Assembly (NCBI GenBank): GCA_044228685.1
Contig: JBGAUL010000010.1
Coordinates: 1-64,000, forward strand
Length of the DNA: 64,000 nt
Direction of reading: 5' to 3'
Source of the DNA: JBBATK01 sp044228685
GTDB lineage: Bacteria; Bacteroidota; Ignavibacteria; Kapaibacteriales; NICIL-2
The translations under genes and the position numbers were made by a program. This document shows, piece by piece, positions 51,420-60,694 of this stretch (positions within the stretch are counted from its first letter, which is position 1; each line of letters starts with the position of its first letter). The notes beneath the pieces were generated by a model that was not told the DNA's origin, did not search any database, and saw nothing but the letters and a program-made list of their open reading frames with translations.

Positions 51420-52247
51420 TTACTTTTTAGCTGGAAGCCGCAATAGATAGGCGGCTTCCAGACTGAAAACCGACTTGATAAATGGCAGCGACTTCAACGC
51501 CGTCAGCCGAATCGTCGGCAATCCAAACTTCATTTTGAATACCGGTCGGAACAGATAATACTGCTCATCAACGACCTCGTATCCCGCCTCACGAACTTCC
51601 TTCAAGAACTTCTTCACGCTCAAACGAATCTGATTGAGACGATCAACTTCGTGGATGTTTAGTGGATGGTCACCTGACTTCGTCAGCATCAGAAACAGCT
51701 TGCGTGGAAGCAAATGCACATAAGGAAATTTACCCCAGAAATTATTCAGCAAATGTTGGTGTCCGCCATAGGGAGAATTGTACGGGGGAAAGGTCACATA
51801 CAAATATCCACCCGGAGCCAAGATGTTGCGAATATTCTTGAGAGCAACACCGGCATCATCCAAGTGCTCAATCACATCACGGAGTAAAACTAGTTGATAG
51901 GCGTTTCGCCATTCTTCACGTGGAGCACCAAAGAGAATGTCGTGTTCACTGAGCGTGATATCTAAACCCAACTCGTCTGCAATGCGACGGCCAATCTCCA
52001 GACGAAAAGTCGCAATGTCAGTACCAAGGGCATGAGTCGCTCCCTCTTGAATAAAGGCGTGAAGCACACCGGCTTCACCGCAACCGATTTCAGCGACGCG
52101 ATCACCGGCATGAAAGGCTCCTCGTTGCTTCATTTCAGGTACGATGACTTCGCGTGAAAGCAGGTACTGGTATCCCCAATAATACTTCTCGTTTTCCTTG
52201 AATTGCGGAGACTGGCGGATTTTGTCGACTAGATTAGGTGCGCTCAT
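51420..52247 (-). CDS. Class I SAM-dependent methyltransferase
   Basis: A 275-residue Rossmann methyltransferase with motif I VAEIGCGEAGVLHAF, the acidic ribose-binding turn GTDIATFRLEIG, motif II VLLRDVIEHLDD and post-motif LAPGGYLYVTFPPYNSP. It has an extra C-terminal region of about 80 residues with a hydrophobic/basic character that may hold the acceptor or touch the membrane. It precedes the LtaS-like gene on the opposite end of an 11-bp gap; both face the same way, so it probably modifies envelope material. Confidence 0.87.
   Translation of the reverse strand: MSAPNLVDKIRQSPQFKENEKYYWGYQYLLSREVIVPEMKQRGAFHAGDRVAEIGCGEAGVLHAFIQEGATHALGTDIATFRLEIGRRIADELGLDITLSEHDILFGAPREEWRNAYQLVLLRDVIEHLDDAGVALKNIRNILAPGGYLYVTFPPYNSPYGGHQHLLNNFWGKFPYVHLLPRKLFLMLTKSGDHPLNIHEVDRLNQIRLSVKKFLKEVREAGYEVVDEQYYLFRPVFKMKFGLPTIRLTALKSLPFIKSVFSLEAAYLLRLPAKK
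51431..51461. repeat. 11-bp perfect inverted repeat inside the 3' coding end of the methyltransferase
   Basis: CTGGAAGCCGC and GCGGCTTCCAG are perfect complements with a 9-base loop, located within the last 14 codons of the methyltransferase and 16 bp after the stop of the convergent outer-membrane gene. On neither strand is there a proper T-run after it. It could act as a T-less bidirectional attenuator or be chance. Confidence 0.6.
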
Positions 52248-52258
52248 GCAACATGTGT

Positions 52259-54067
52259 TTAGGGTGTCTTCCGTCCAAAATAACTCCTCGTGACGATCTT
52301 GTCAGCAATGTTCAAATCTTCTCTGGCATGCTCGCTTGCGTTTTGTCCAAGAGTATCGCCAAAACACTGTCCGGCGGCATTGAAACAATAGTGCGGTCCT
52401 GCTGCAAAAAGATTCCTTCCCATTGCATGACGAGCCTCGTTTTCACCTACTCCAAGCAAACAGAGTGCAGTGGGGTAGATGTCAATTGTTCCGCCTAGCT
52501 GATAAACCTTACGTGTCGAACTATCGTGCTTTTGATACACAATAAGCGGAACTGTTCGCAACTGATTATTCATCCACGGATATGATTTCGTCGCTGCGTC
52601 GGCTTCGTCGATATAATATCGATGCAATCCGCAGTGGTCTCCATAGATCATCACCACGGTATTGTCTAGCAATCCCAGTGTATCGAGTTCTCGCAAGAAA
52701 GCACCAATCTGATGATCCGTGTAATGAACGGCTTGTAGATATGCTCCACTGTGCGACTGTTGCAGATCCTTGGGGAGACGTAGATGCTGCATGCGAGCAG
52801 GGAGTTCAAAGGGACAGTGCGAGGTGAGCGTGACAACCACACTGTACCAAGGCTGACGTGCTTCACGAATAAAGCGCACCGACTGATGTAGCATAGAAGA
52901 GTCACTGATACTCAAGCCTATCGCATCGCTTGCATCGAATTGCGATCGATCGATGCATCGATTGAAACCCATCGATTGAAAAGCAGCCTTCCAATTGAAG
53001 TAGCTTGGTTTTTCGCCCTTGATTGCGACACTCTCATAACCGTGTTTGGCAAGCAAGGTCGGCAAACTCTCATAACGATTGTTTGCAAAGCGAAAGAAGA
53101 CGCTGCCTTTGCGAGGCGGATACACAGAGGTGTTGAGCATCAAATCGCAATCTGAACTTCCGCCATTGTTGATTTGCTCAATGATAGAAGGGAAGACTGT
53201 TGAGCGACGAGTGAGAGCGTTGAGCTCAGGACAGATCTCTTGTCCGTCAATACTCTGATCCAGAACAAAGGACTCGAGAGACTCGACCTGAATACACAAC
53301 AAGTTCATGTTCTTGAAGCGACCAAATTCAGAGGCAGAGTCTATGGCAGGATGATGAGCCCTAAACCAATGTTCGATTGCGATAGAGTCTGCACTGCTCA
53401 GTTTTTGATCGCGATCGGACCAAAAGTCCAGCAGGTCGTTGAAGTGGTATCCGATAGGCGATAGCTTGTACATCGTCTCATTCGGATTCCATCCTGTCAT
53501 GAACAGCGGAGCGTGTCTGGCTTTCTCATGAATGAAATTCGTGACAAGCAAAATGCCGATGCTCAAGACTATCGTAGAGCTGGCAACGGACCAGGATCCT
53601 TTTGCTGAAACGGAGTTATCTTCTCTTGGACGCAAGACAATTGCAAGCGCAGCAAGATCTAGCACGAATAACACATCGCTCCAGTGCAAGAGAGACGCAA
53701 TTGCTGTCCATAAATTCTCAAGATTATCTCCTTGACCAAGTGAGTACACGGTCAAGAAATTCGAGTAGGCCCGGTAATACACGAGGTCGCTCACGATAAC
53801 AAGCGACAAAAAGGCACTAGCTAGCATCGCATACCATTTCGCTCGTCGAGCACCCAGCACGAGCATGGGCGAGAACACAATGGCTGAAAAGCTCAGCCAC
53901 ACGACGATATAGAAAAGGACAAAGAAAGGATAGTTGTGTTGACGTGCAAAGAAGCTATCGCTCGCAATTAGGAAAGCGATGACTTTAAGACTCGACACAA
54001 TGACGGTTAATGCAAATGCCTTTCGTTGCCAGGTCGCAAAAGGACTGTCGACAAACTGCTTTAGCAT
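52259..54067 (-). CDS. LTA-synthase-like / OpgB-like membrane sulfatase-superfamily phosphotransferase
   Basis: A 602-residue protein with four or five N-terminal transmembrane helices (to about residue 180) and a large periplasmic alkaline-phosphatase-superfamily domain. Metal-binding Glu262 lies in IQVESLESF; the nucleophile position, Thr in LtaS (GKTSD), is Ser304 here in NNGGSSDCD; the late ligands are in VVTLTSHCPF and IYGDHCGLH. Such enzymes transfer phosphoglycerol or phosphoethanolamine to glycans or lipids. Ser is a conservative change and activity is plausible. The gene follows HPF (79 bp) and precedes the class I methyltransferase (11 bp). Confidence 0.82.
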   Translation of the reverse strand: MLKQFVDSPFATWQRKAFALTVIVSSLKVIAFLIASDSFFARQHNYPFFVLFYIVVWLSFSAIVFSPMLVLGARRAKWYAMLASAFLSLVIVSDLVYYRAYSNFLTVYSLGQGDNLENLWTAIASLLHWSDVLFVLDLAALAIVLRPREDNSVSAKGSWSVASSTIVLSIGILLVTNFIHEKARHAPLFMTGWNPNETMYKLSPIGYHFNDLLDFWSDRDQKLSSADSIAIEHWFRAHHPAIDSASEFGRFKNMNLLCIQVESLESFVLDQSIDGQEICPELNALTRRSTVFPSIIEQINNGGSSDCDLMLNTSVYPPRKGSVFFRFANNRYESLPTLLAKHGYESVAIKGEKPSYFNWKAAFQSMGFNRCIDRSQFDASDAIGLSISDSSMLHQSVRFIREARQPWYSVVVTLTSHCPFELPARMQHLRLPKDLQQSHSGAYLQAVHYTDHQIGAFLRELDTLGLLDNTVVMIYGDHCGLHRYYIDEADAATKSYPWMNNQLRTVPLIVYQKHDSSTRKVYQLGGTIDIYPTALCLLGVGENEARHAMGRNLFAAGPHYCFNAAGQCFGDTLGQNASEHAREDLNIADKIVTRSYFGRKTP

Positions 54068-54145
54068 GACAGTAAGAGGTCAACAGCGTTGTTAAAGCCT
54101 AGCATGAAAAACCGCGAGATTAAAGAACACACTGACTCATGTCTA

Positions 54146-54436
54146 TTAGACATGATCAGCACCTTTTTCTTTAATCTTCTGAAGTTGGCGAACAATGTTA
54201 TCGCCCGCGATATGCAGCGCTTTGTAGAGATCGCTTTCTTCTCCTTTGGCAACGACCGTTTTACCGGCCACATGGACAACGAACTCGGCTGAGTTACGTA
54301 AGTCGGTTTTTTCTAAAACAGCATCAACACTAATAATGTTGTCGTGATGTTGCGAGAATGCTTCGGCAGTCTTTTCAACCATTTCGGTTAAGGCTGCGGA
54401 CGTCGTGAAGTGACGAGCGGTGATATTGATTTTCAT
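54146..54436 (-). CDS. hpf: Ribosome hibernation factor, short HPF/RaiA type
   Basis: A 96-residue protein of the YfiA/HPF family that binds the 30S subunit in stationary phase, blocking tRNA/mRNA sites and promoting dimer formation. It shows the family pattern: MKINITARHFTTSAALTEMVEKTAEAF at the start (ordinary HPF motif INITARH) and the beta-strand AEFVVHVAGKTVVAKGE followed by a DLYKALHIAGDNI helix. Lacking the C-terminal dimerisation domain of long HPF, it is the short form. It is preceded 24 bp by an outer-membrane gene's stop, and is transcribed in the same direction as its neighbours. Confidence 0.93.
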   Translation of the reverse strand: MKINITARHFTTSAALTEMVEKTAEAFSQHHDNIISVDAVLEKTDLRNSAEFVVHVAGKTVVAKGEESDLYKALHIAGDNIVRQLQKIKEKGADHV

Positions 54437-54460
54437 AGTAGTCTCCTGTGGTGAGCAAAA

Positions 54461-55273
54461 TTACGTCTTTCGACGGGCAAATGAAAACTGAACACCAACG
54501 CTGAGTTGTAGACTTGACATTCCCATGGTGTAGGATTGGTCAGGTGGAGCGCTCAGGATGTTCTCTTGTGCGGCCAAAGTCTTCATCATGTTGAGTGAAT
54601 TGGGGAAGTAGGTATAGTGCACTTGTATCACAAGACTACTTGTTGACTCTTGACCGTTGTTATCGAAACCCAATTCAATACCCGCACCGGCGCGAAAGAG
54701 TAAGCTACTATGGTAGTCGTTTACATACACGCCGCCAACGCGATTGTCGTTGGGAATAAAGGAAGAACACGACTCCGTCCACTGCGTGTGTATGTTACCG
54801 AGTCCCACTCCCAAAACGAAGTAATCTCGAAACTGCAACAGACGAGAACTATATTCCATGCTCAGTGTCATAGCTAAACTAGACACCGTGATACTCTCTT
54901 CCAGTTGTCGCTTTCCGTTTTGTCGAGGATTCTGCAACGCGTTAATCGTCATCGTGCCGTTGTCATTTACATGCACCGTCGTTGGCGTCGCCTCAAAACC
55001 AATCGTCCATCGTCCGCTGCGATACTTCAGTGCAGCAGTGGCAATTCCTGGAGCGTTAAAACTCTGCGTTGTAAATGAAGTGAGACGTCGATACTCTCGA
55101 AAAAAGTCAGGCGCTGAGATCCCGAACTCCAGTCCGACTCTTCCACTCAGCAAGAGCATGCTGCTCTCATCTGAAGCCTGCACTCTGAGCGGTGCAATGC
55201 AGCATACGCCAGCCAAGCACAGTACACATGCTAACACCTGCCACCCTCGACGATGTGCGGCTGCAGTGAGCAT
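54461..55273 (-). CDS. Outer-membrane beta-barrel protein
   Basis: A 270-residue exported protein with a cysteine-rich signal peptide (MLTAAAHRRGWQVLACVLCL...) and a mature region of alternating hydrophobic residues typical of a barrel: MLLLSGRVGLEFGISAP, RWTIGFEATPTTVHV, FVLGVGLGNIHTQW and a C-terminal LQLSVGVQFSFARRKT. Function unknown. Its ATG is within one base of the arginase stop, so the two genes overlap or nearly so, and they are probably transcribed together. Confidence 0.78.
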   Translation of the reverse strand: MLTAAAHRRGWQVLACVLCLAGVCCIAPLRVQASDESSMLLLSGRVGLEFGISAPDFFREYRRLTSFTTQSFNAPGIATAALKYRSGRWTIGFEATPTTVHVNDNGTMTINALQNPRQNGKRQLEESITVSSLAMTLSMEYSSRLLQFRDYFVLGVGLGNIHTQWTESCSSFIPNDNRVGGVYVNDYHSSLLFRAGAGIELGFDNNGQESTSSLVIQVHYTYFPNSLNMMKTLAAQENILSAPPDQSYTMGMSSLQLSVGVQFSFARRKT

Positions 55274-55274
55274 G

Positions 55275-56186
55275 CTATAAGATGCGTTTGCCCATTGTGG
55301 AAGCGATCACATCAGCGGCAAAAACAGCACTGCTGTTTTTATCATCAAGAATTGGATTAACCTCAGCAACTTCGAAAGAGCTAAGCATTCCACTTTCGGC
55401 GATCATTTCCATGGCAAGGTGAATTTCGCGGTAGGAGAATCCGCCGGGCACAGGTGTACCCACACCTTTGACGAGTGCGGGATCGACGCTATCGAGATCA
55501 AAACTCACGTGAAGATGGTCGACGTGTTGTCGCATAAAACGCAGCACGCTTTGCATGACATGATACATGCCTTTTTTGTCAATGTCGGGCATGGCATGGG
55601 CAATGACTTTCAAAGATTTTATCAAGGCTCGTTCACCGGGATCGACGGAACGAATACCGATGAGTGCAACGTTAGTAGGAAGGACCTTCGGACTAAAGTT
55701 GAGCAACTGCGTCAAGGGCGCTACACCGAGTCCCATGGAAGCCGCCAAAGGCATCCCGTGAATATTCCCGGAGGGCGAAGACTCCGGTGTGTTCATGTCT
55801 GCGTGAGCATCTATCCAAATCACACCGAGTCGCTTTGAGTTTTCACGACAGTGAGCGGCAATACCGGCAATCGATCCAATGCTCATGGAATGGTCGCCCC
55901 CCAAAATGAGGGGGAATGAACCCAAATCCAGAATTTTCTTCGTCTTCAACGCCAGTTTCTCACAAGCGCGAGTGATTTCAGGCAAGTACTTCAGACTTGG
56001 ATCTTTGATCGTGAGCACCTCTTGTGTGCGTACCTGGATGTCACCTTCGTCAGTGATGTGATAACCCAATTCGCGTAAGCGTCCGGCCAAATCTGCGATA
56101 CGAATAGCGCTTGGACCCATATCGACGCCTCGTCGATCAGCCCCGAGATCCATTGGAAATCCGAGTATACTCACGTTGTGATTCAT
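55275..56186 (-). CDS. rocF: Arginase
   Basis: A 303-residue ureohydrolase that converts arginine to ornithine and urea using two Mn ions. The metal-ligand signatures are complete: ILGGDHSMSIG, VIWIDAHADMNTPE, and SFDLDSVDPALVKGVGTPVPGG (quoted in parts), with FEVAEVNPILDD near the end. The N-terminal PMDLGADRRGVDMGPSAIR is characteristic of arginase rather than agmatinase. It is divergent from pntB with 151 bp between starts and precedes an outer-membrane gene. No urease is present in the window. Confidence 0.94.
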   Translation of the reverse strand: MNHNVSILGFPMDLGADRRGVDMGPSAIRIADLAGRLRELGYHITDEGDIQVRTQEVLTIKDPSLKYLPEITRACEKLALKTKKILDLGSFPLILGGDHSMSIGSIAGIAAHCRENSKRLGVIWIDAHADMNTPESSPSGNIHGMPLAASMGLGVAPLTQLLNFSPKVLPTNVALIGIRSVDPGERALIKSLKVIAHAMPDIDKKGMYHVMQSVLRFMRQHVDHLHVSFDLDSVDPALVKGVGTPVPGGFSYREIHLAMEMIAESGMLSSFEVAEVNPILDDKNSSAVFAADVIASTMGKRIL

Positions 56187-56337
56187 AGTTCAAGCGCTTT
56201 TTTGTGTGAATTCAACCCGGACATTGTTTACACCCGGTGCTGCAAATCTACTAAGCCCCCTTTGCACCTCACAATTGGAAGGATTGGCATCTGTATATTT
56301 GCAGACAACGGGATTCATTTTCACGCCTACAAGATCT

Positions 56338-57759
56338 ATGGATAACATCGCAAACGTGTACACACAAATCCTCATTTTCTGCTATCTCTTAGCCTCGGTC
56401 TCGTTTGTGATCGGTCTGAAAATGCTCTCGCACCCGGATTCCGCTCGTCGTGGCAACATTCTCGCTGCCATTGGTATGACTATCGGTATCCTCGGAACCC
56501 TCTTTTTGCACCAGAGCAACGGCGAGGGCATGCACAATCAACTCTGGATCATTGGCGCGATGGCCATTGGTACCGTGATTGGATGGATATCCGCTAAACG
56601 CGTAGCCATGACGGCAATGCCGCAAATGGTGTCAATTTTTAATGGTATGGGTGGTGCCTGTGCCGCAGCGATTTCTCTTATTGAATTTGGTCATACCGTT
56701 GATCGTGGTATTAATCCTATTCCAATGGGATTGTACATGACCATTGTAGCGGGTCTTATCATTGGTACTGTTTCATTTAGCGGTTCGGTAATCGCGTTTT
56801 TGAAACTGCAAGGTATCATGAACAAGAATCTGCGTTTGCCGGCTCAGAATATCATTAACGCTCTTGTTGTTCTTGCGACCCTCGGATTGGGTGTTTATCA
56901 AGTGACATCAGGTGCACCGGAAATGACGCCGATCTTGATCATCTTTGGTTTGTCACTTGCTTACGGCGTCATGTTTGTATCGCCAATTGGTGGTGCTGAC
57001 ATGCCGGTTGTTATTTCCTTGCTCAACTCGTTCACCGGTATGGCAGCAGCCTTCGGTGGTTTCTTGTACGATAATCAAGCTATGCTCACCGGCGGTATTC
57101 TGGTTGGTGCAGCGGGAACCTTGTTGACGATTCTTATGTGCCGCGCGATGAACCGCTCATTGCTGGCCGTGTTGTTCTCTGCATTTGGTGGAGGAGAAGG
57201 CGGAGCAGTTGGATCGGGTCCTCAAGGCAGCATCAAAGAAGCCAGCGCTACTGATGTGGCGGTTATGATGAACTATGCAACGAATGTTATTATTGTTCCT
57301 GGTTACGGTCTTGCTGTTGCTCAAGGACAACACATCGTTCAAAAGATGGCTTCGATTCTCGAAGGTCGCGGCGTTAACGTGAAGTATGCTATTCATCCCG
57401 TGGCAGGTCGTATGCCGGGTCACATGAACGTTCTTCTTGCCGAATCAAACGTACCTTACTCACAACTGCTCGACATGGAGGAAATCAATCCTGAATTCCC
57501 GAATGCAGATGTGGTCATTGTTATTGGTGCAAACGACGTTGTGAACCCAGCGGCACGTCACGATACCAACTCACCGATCTACGGTATGCCTATCCTCGAT
57601 GCCGACAAAGCAAAGAACGTTATCGTGATGAAGCGCAGTATGAACGCCGGTTATGCCGGTATTGACAACGAGCTGTTCTACTATCCGAATTGCTATATGT
57701 TTTTCGGTGATGCGAAGAAGTCTCTCGAGCGTCTTGTTGATGAGTTGAACGCACTCTAA
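56338..57759 (+). CDS. pntB: NAD(P) transhydrogenase beta subunit
   Basis: PntB provides the membrane domain II and the NADP-binding domain III of proton-translocating transhydrogenase, which makes NADPH. With ATG 56338 it is 473 residues: seven to nine transmembrane helices (about 7-270), including PQMVSIFNGMGGACAA, followed by the soluble domain with VIIVPGYGLAVAQGQH, AIHPVAGRMPGHMNVLLAE, VVIVIGANDVVNPAA and GMPILDADKAKNVIV. A pntA gene would normally lie just upstream; here the neighbour is divergent arginase, so the alpha subunit must be elsewhere. The longer ORF to 56206 is unlikely. Confidence 0.96.
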   Translation: MDNIANVYTQILIFCYLLASVSFVIGLKMLSHPDSARRGNILAAIGMTIGILGTLFLHQSNGEGMHNQLWIIGAMAIGTVIGWISAKRVAMTAMPQMVSIFNGMGGACAAAISLIEFGHTVDRGINPIPMGLYMTIVAGLIIGTVSFSGSVIAFLKLQGIMNKNLRLPAQNIINALVVLATLGLGVYQVTSGAPEMTPILIIFGLSLAYGVMFVSPIGGADMPVVISLLNSFTGMAAAFGGFLYDNQAMLTGGILVGAAGTLLTILMCRAMNRSLLAVLFSAFGGGEGGAVGSGPQGSIKEASATDVAVMMNYATNVIIVPGYGLAVAQGQHIVQKMASILEGRGVNVKYAIHPVAGRMPGHMNVLLAESNVPYSQLLDMEEINPEFPNADVVIVIGANDVVNPAARHDTNSPIYGMPILDADKAKNVIVMKRSMNAGYAGIDNELFYYPNCYMFFGDAKKSLERLVDELNAL

Positions 57760-57802
57760 GATCAAGTTCCGGGAAGATGTTCAATCTTCCGTCTGAAAAT
57801 TG

Positions 57803-57836
57803 AAAAGGCTGTCGCATGTGATGCTGACAGCCTTTT
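57803..57836. terminator. Intrinsic terminator after pntB
   Basis: AAAAGGCTGTC and GACAGCCTTTT form an 11-bp stem; inside it GCAT and ATGC extend the helix with one bulged T and the loop GTG. It is followed by T on the plus strand and lies 43 bp after the pntB stop. Confidence 0.88.
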
Positions 57837-57990
57837 TAGTTTTTGAGAAAGACCTACCATCCAAAACCGTATCACTTCAATCGATGAGATTGAACATTCT
57901 ATCTGACTTTAATACGACGTTGAAGAGCTCCATTCACTGAGTAAGCTACGGAGATTCCCGTTCTCGATGATGAGCTCACATTCGAGTGAA

Positions 57991-58839
57991 TTAGCTCACA
58001 AACACGAGATAGCAATACACAAGTGGACCAACAAAGAGCAAGCTGTCGAAGCGGTCGAGTATACCACCATGACCCGGGATCAAAGCTGAGCTGTCTTTGA
58101 TTGCAGCATCGCGCTTCAATAAGGATTCAGAAAAATCACCGATCGGTCCGATGATACCGATGAGTGCCCCTAGCACAGTTGCATCGACGACTCTGAACTC
58201 AGGAAGAAGGAAGTGGGTGGCAGCAAGCATAGCCACGGTGGAAAAGATAAAACCGGCGATTGATCCTTCCCATGACTTCTTAGGACTAACACGAGGAAAT
58301 ATCTTGTGTTTGCCAAAAGCGAGTCCGGCGAAATAAGCGGCACTGTCTCCGCTCCACACCGTTATGAAGGTACACAAGAGAAGAAATCCTTGCCATTCGC
58401 TATGAAACTGAAGCAATGCCAGACCGGAAGTGTCCGGGATGTGGAAGTTCCGGACTAGGACCAGAGAACACACGCCCAGACTACAATAAGCCAAGGCTCC
58501 AAGTGTCACGCTGACGTTGATGAGCGGATGTGGCATGCGACGCCATAGTTCAAGTCCCATAACTGCCACCATAATGCAGAGAAGCAGCGCAGGAGTATAG
58601 CTTCGAGTCAGCAAGTGATCATTGTAGACACTTAAGGGCAAAGCAAATGCAGCAATGCTGCCAAGCAAACCTTGTGGATGCGCTGCTTTAGTAACACTCA
58701 GATTGTAAAACTCACGTGCACCCAGTGCACTGACCGTGGCTGCAAAGATTGCAAATGGCCAGGAACCTGTGAGACAAAGCCAGACGAGGAGTGGAATGCC
58801 AACAACTGCAACTAGGACTCTGCTAAGAAGATTAGACAT
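57991..58839 (-). CDS. cdsA: Phosphatidate cytidylyltransferase
   Basis: CdsA makes CDP-diacylglycerol for phospholipid synthesis in the inner membrane. The 282-residue protein has eight hydrophobic segments and the diagnostic C-terminal signature: SPKKSWEGSIAGFI and then DFSESLLKRDAAIKDSS, LIPGHGGILDRFDSL. All signature acidic and basic residues are present, so it should be active. It is divergent from the CDF transporter (112 bp between starts) and convergent with pntB, from which it is separated by the terminator and about 150 bp. Confidence 0.95.
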   Translation of the reverse strand: MSNLLSRVLVAVVGIPLLVWLCLTGSWPFAIFAATVSALGAREFYNLSVTKAAHPQGLLGSIAAFALPLSVYNDHLLTRSYTPALLLCIMVAVMGLELWRRMPHPLINVSVTLGALAYCSLGVCSLVLVRNFHIPDTSGLALLQFHSEWQGFLLLCTFITVWSGDSAAYFAGLAFGKHKIFPRVSPKKSWEGSIAGFIFSTVAMLAATHFLLPEFRVVDATVLGALIGIIGPIGDFSESLLKRDAAIKDSSALIPGHGGILDRFDSLLFVGPLVYCYLVFVS

Positions 58840-58951
58840 AGCGTGTGGTAGTTATGTATGGCAAAAATAGCCTCCGTCCAGGCATTGTCTTGTGCAGAAA
58901 AAGCTTCGACAAACTATTCGTAGTTTCGTACTCCACTTCACCACACAATTC

Positions 58952-59863
58952 ATGGCATCTTCTTCTGCCAATTTCGCATTATCGAAAGCGGAACGCGTCG
59001 GACTAAATGTATCTCTGGGTACAGGCGTTGCCATGCTCTTCATCAAGTGGTACGCCTACTACATCACCGGATCGGTTGCCATTTTTTCAGATGCAATGGA
59101 GTCGGTGGTGCACCAGTTTGCAGTGGCCTTTGCTTGGTATTCTTTGCGCGTTACCTATCGTCCGCCGGATGACGAGCACCACTATGGTCACGACAAAATC
59201 ACTTACTTCAGCGCGGGACTCGAAGGCGGCTTGATCATTGTGGCTGCTGTTGTTATCATCACAGAAGCAATCAAGAAACTCTACGTTGGCGTGGAGCTCG
59301 AACAGCTGGGAATTGGAACAGCAATGACCGGTGCCGCCGGAGCGATTAACGCTATTCTCGGTATAATCCTCGTTCGTGTTGGGAAGAAACACAAGTCCTT
59401 TATTGTCGAAGCAAATGGTAAGCACATTCTGACGGATGCGTGGACGAGTGTTGGCGCGGTAATCGGACTGCTCCTCGCATGGAAAACGCATTACTACTTT
59501 ATCGATCCTCTGCTTGCCTTGTTGTTTGGATCGAATATTATTTACGAAGGATTCAAACTCATGCGCAATGCGATCAATGGTCTAATGGATCGCACCAATG
59601 CCACGTATGAGCAACTGGCTCGAGCAGCATTGCAGAGCTTTTGTGATGAGAATCACACATCATTTCACCGCTTTCGTTTGCGTGAAAGTGGACAGCGCGT
59701 GTATGTAGACTTTCACATCGTGTTTGACGATGGTACTCCAATCGAAATCGCGCACCGTCTGGCAACACAAGCTGAACTTTGTGTCGTAAATGCTATCGAT
59801 CATTCTGTTGAAGTGCTTAGTCATTTGGAAAGTACAGACCTACCTGAAGATCATATCGATTAA
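58952..59863 (+). CDS. Cation diffusion facilitator (CDF) family metal exporter
   Basis: Start set at 58952 (MASSSANF). The 303-residue protein has six transmembrane helices in about residues 15-200 and a cytoplasmic C-terminal domain. Helix II has FSDAMESVVHQ, where the family's metal site is D and an acidic partner; helix V has HILTDAWTSVGAV with His and Asp ligands. A cytosolic loop GHDKITYFSAGLEG is typical of CDF (HGHxKxxxxxxxxEG). Likely exports zinc, iron or manganese; the exact ion is unclear. It is convergent with the Sua5/YciO gene. Confidence 0.92.
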   Translation: MASSSANFALSKAERVGLNVSLGTGVAMLFIKWYAYYITGSVAIFSDAMESVVHQFAVAFAWYSLRVTYRPPDDEHHYGHDKITYFSAGLEGGLIIVAAVVIITEAIKKLYVGVELEQLGIGTAMTGAAGAINAILGIILVRVGKKHKSFIVEANGKHILTDAWTSVGAVIGLLLAWKTHYYFIDPLLALLFGSNIIYEGFKLMRNAINGLMDRTNATYEQLARAALQSFCDENHTSFHRFRLRESGQRVYVDFHIVFDDGTPIEIAHRLATQAELCVVNAIDHSVEVLSHLESTDLPEDHID

Positions 59864-59902
59864 GCCCTAAGCTGCTCTCTCGCTACCGACTTCAACGAAC
59901 AA

Positions 59903-60550
59903 CTACAGAAACTGCTCAAGATCTTGAACGTGAGCGCCTGCTCTCAGAATCTGAAACTCATCCGTCTGCATGTCAATAATCGTCGATCGTTCGTCAAAGC
60001 TTGGTTCGGCGATCCATGAGAACTTTTGGTAGAGTACAACGACGTCCACGTGGTTGCCCAATTCATCGGCAGCATCTTCCATGCTGTCAAATTCAACTCC
60101 CTCTTCGTTCTTTGCCGAAATAGAAATTAGCGGTTCACCAAGTGCATTGAGCAAAGCGTTAGCCAACAACGCATCCGGAACGCGGATGCCGACGCTGCGA
60201 CGTTTGGGATCATGTGCAAAGACCGGGACCGATTTGGTCGCGGGAAGAATGAAGGTGAAGGGACCCGGGATACAGCGCTTCATGAGCTTGAAGGCTTTGT
60301 TTGATACACGGGCATACTCGGAGATATTCGACAATGACTCGCACAGGAAGGTCATGCTTTGTCCTGAAGGCAGACGCCGAATCGCGCGTATGCGATCAAT
60401 CCCTTCTTTATTGCGCAGTGTGCAGCCCAGTGCCATACCGGTGTCGGTGGGGTAGAGTATCACTTGTCCGTCCCGCAGACGCGACACCAACATCTCGATG
60501 GTTCGAGCGTCGGGCGTTTGAGGATGAACTGGAATGATTACCGCACTCAT
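59903..60550 (-). CDS. Sua5/YciO/YrdC-family protein (threonylcarbamoyl-AMP synthase-like)
   Basis: A 215-residue protein with the YrdC fold: VILYPTDTGMALGCTLRNKEG, the KxR-type IRAIRRLPSGQSMTFLC, PGPFTFILPATKSVP and RSVGIRVPDALLANALL, where the SVGIRVP is diagnostic. It carries SISAKNEEG rather than the SANxSG motif of TsaC/Sua5, which points to the YciO subgroup. The family makes threonylcarbamoyl-adenylate for t6A37 of tRNAs; YciO activity is lower or different. A true TsaC/Sua5 may exist elsewhere. It is followed by no clear terminator. Confidence 0.85.
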   Translation of the reverse strand: MSAVIIPVHPQTPDARTIEMLVSRLRDGQVILYPTDTGMALGCTLRNKEGIDRIRAIRRLPSGQSMTFLCESLSNISEYARVSNKAFKLMKRCIPGPFTFILPATKSVPVFAHDPKRRSVGIRVPDALLANALLNALGEPLISISAKNEEGVEFDSMEDAADELGNHVDVVVLYQKFSWIAEPSFDERSTIIDMQTDEFQILRAGAHVQDLEQFL

Positions 60551-60694
60551 GCAAGGTCCATGCTAGTGATTGAGCTACAAAACTACGCAAGGTTGGTCCC
60601 GCAAAGCTTGTGTTTAGCAGAGAGCTAGCGTGTGCAACTAATAGCGAAATGCCCGAGGTCTGAAGAAGTGGCGGCTTTCAAGCCCTGCTTTGTC

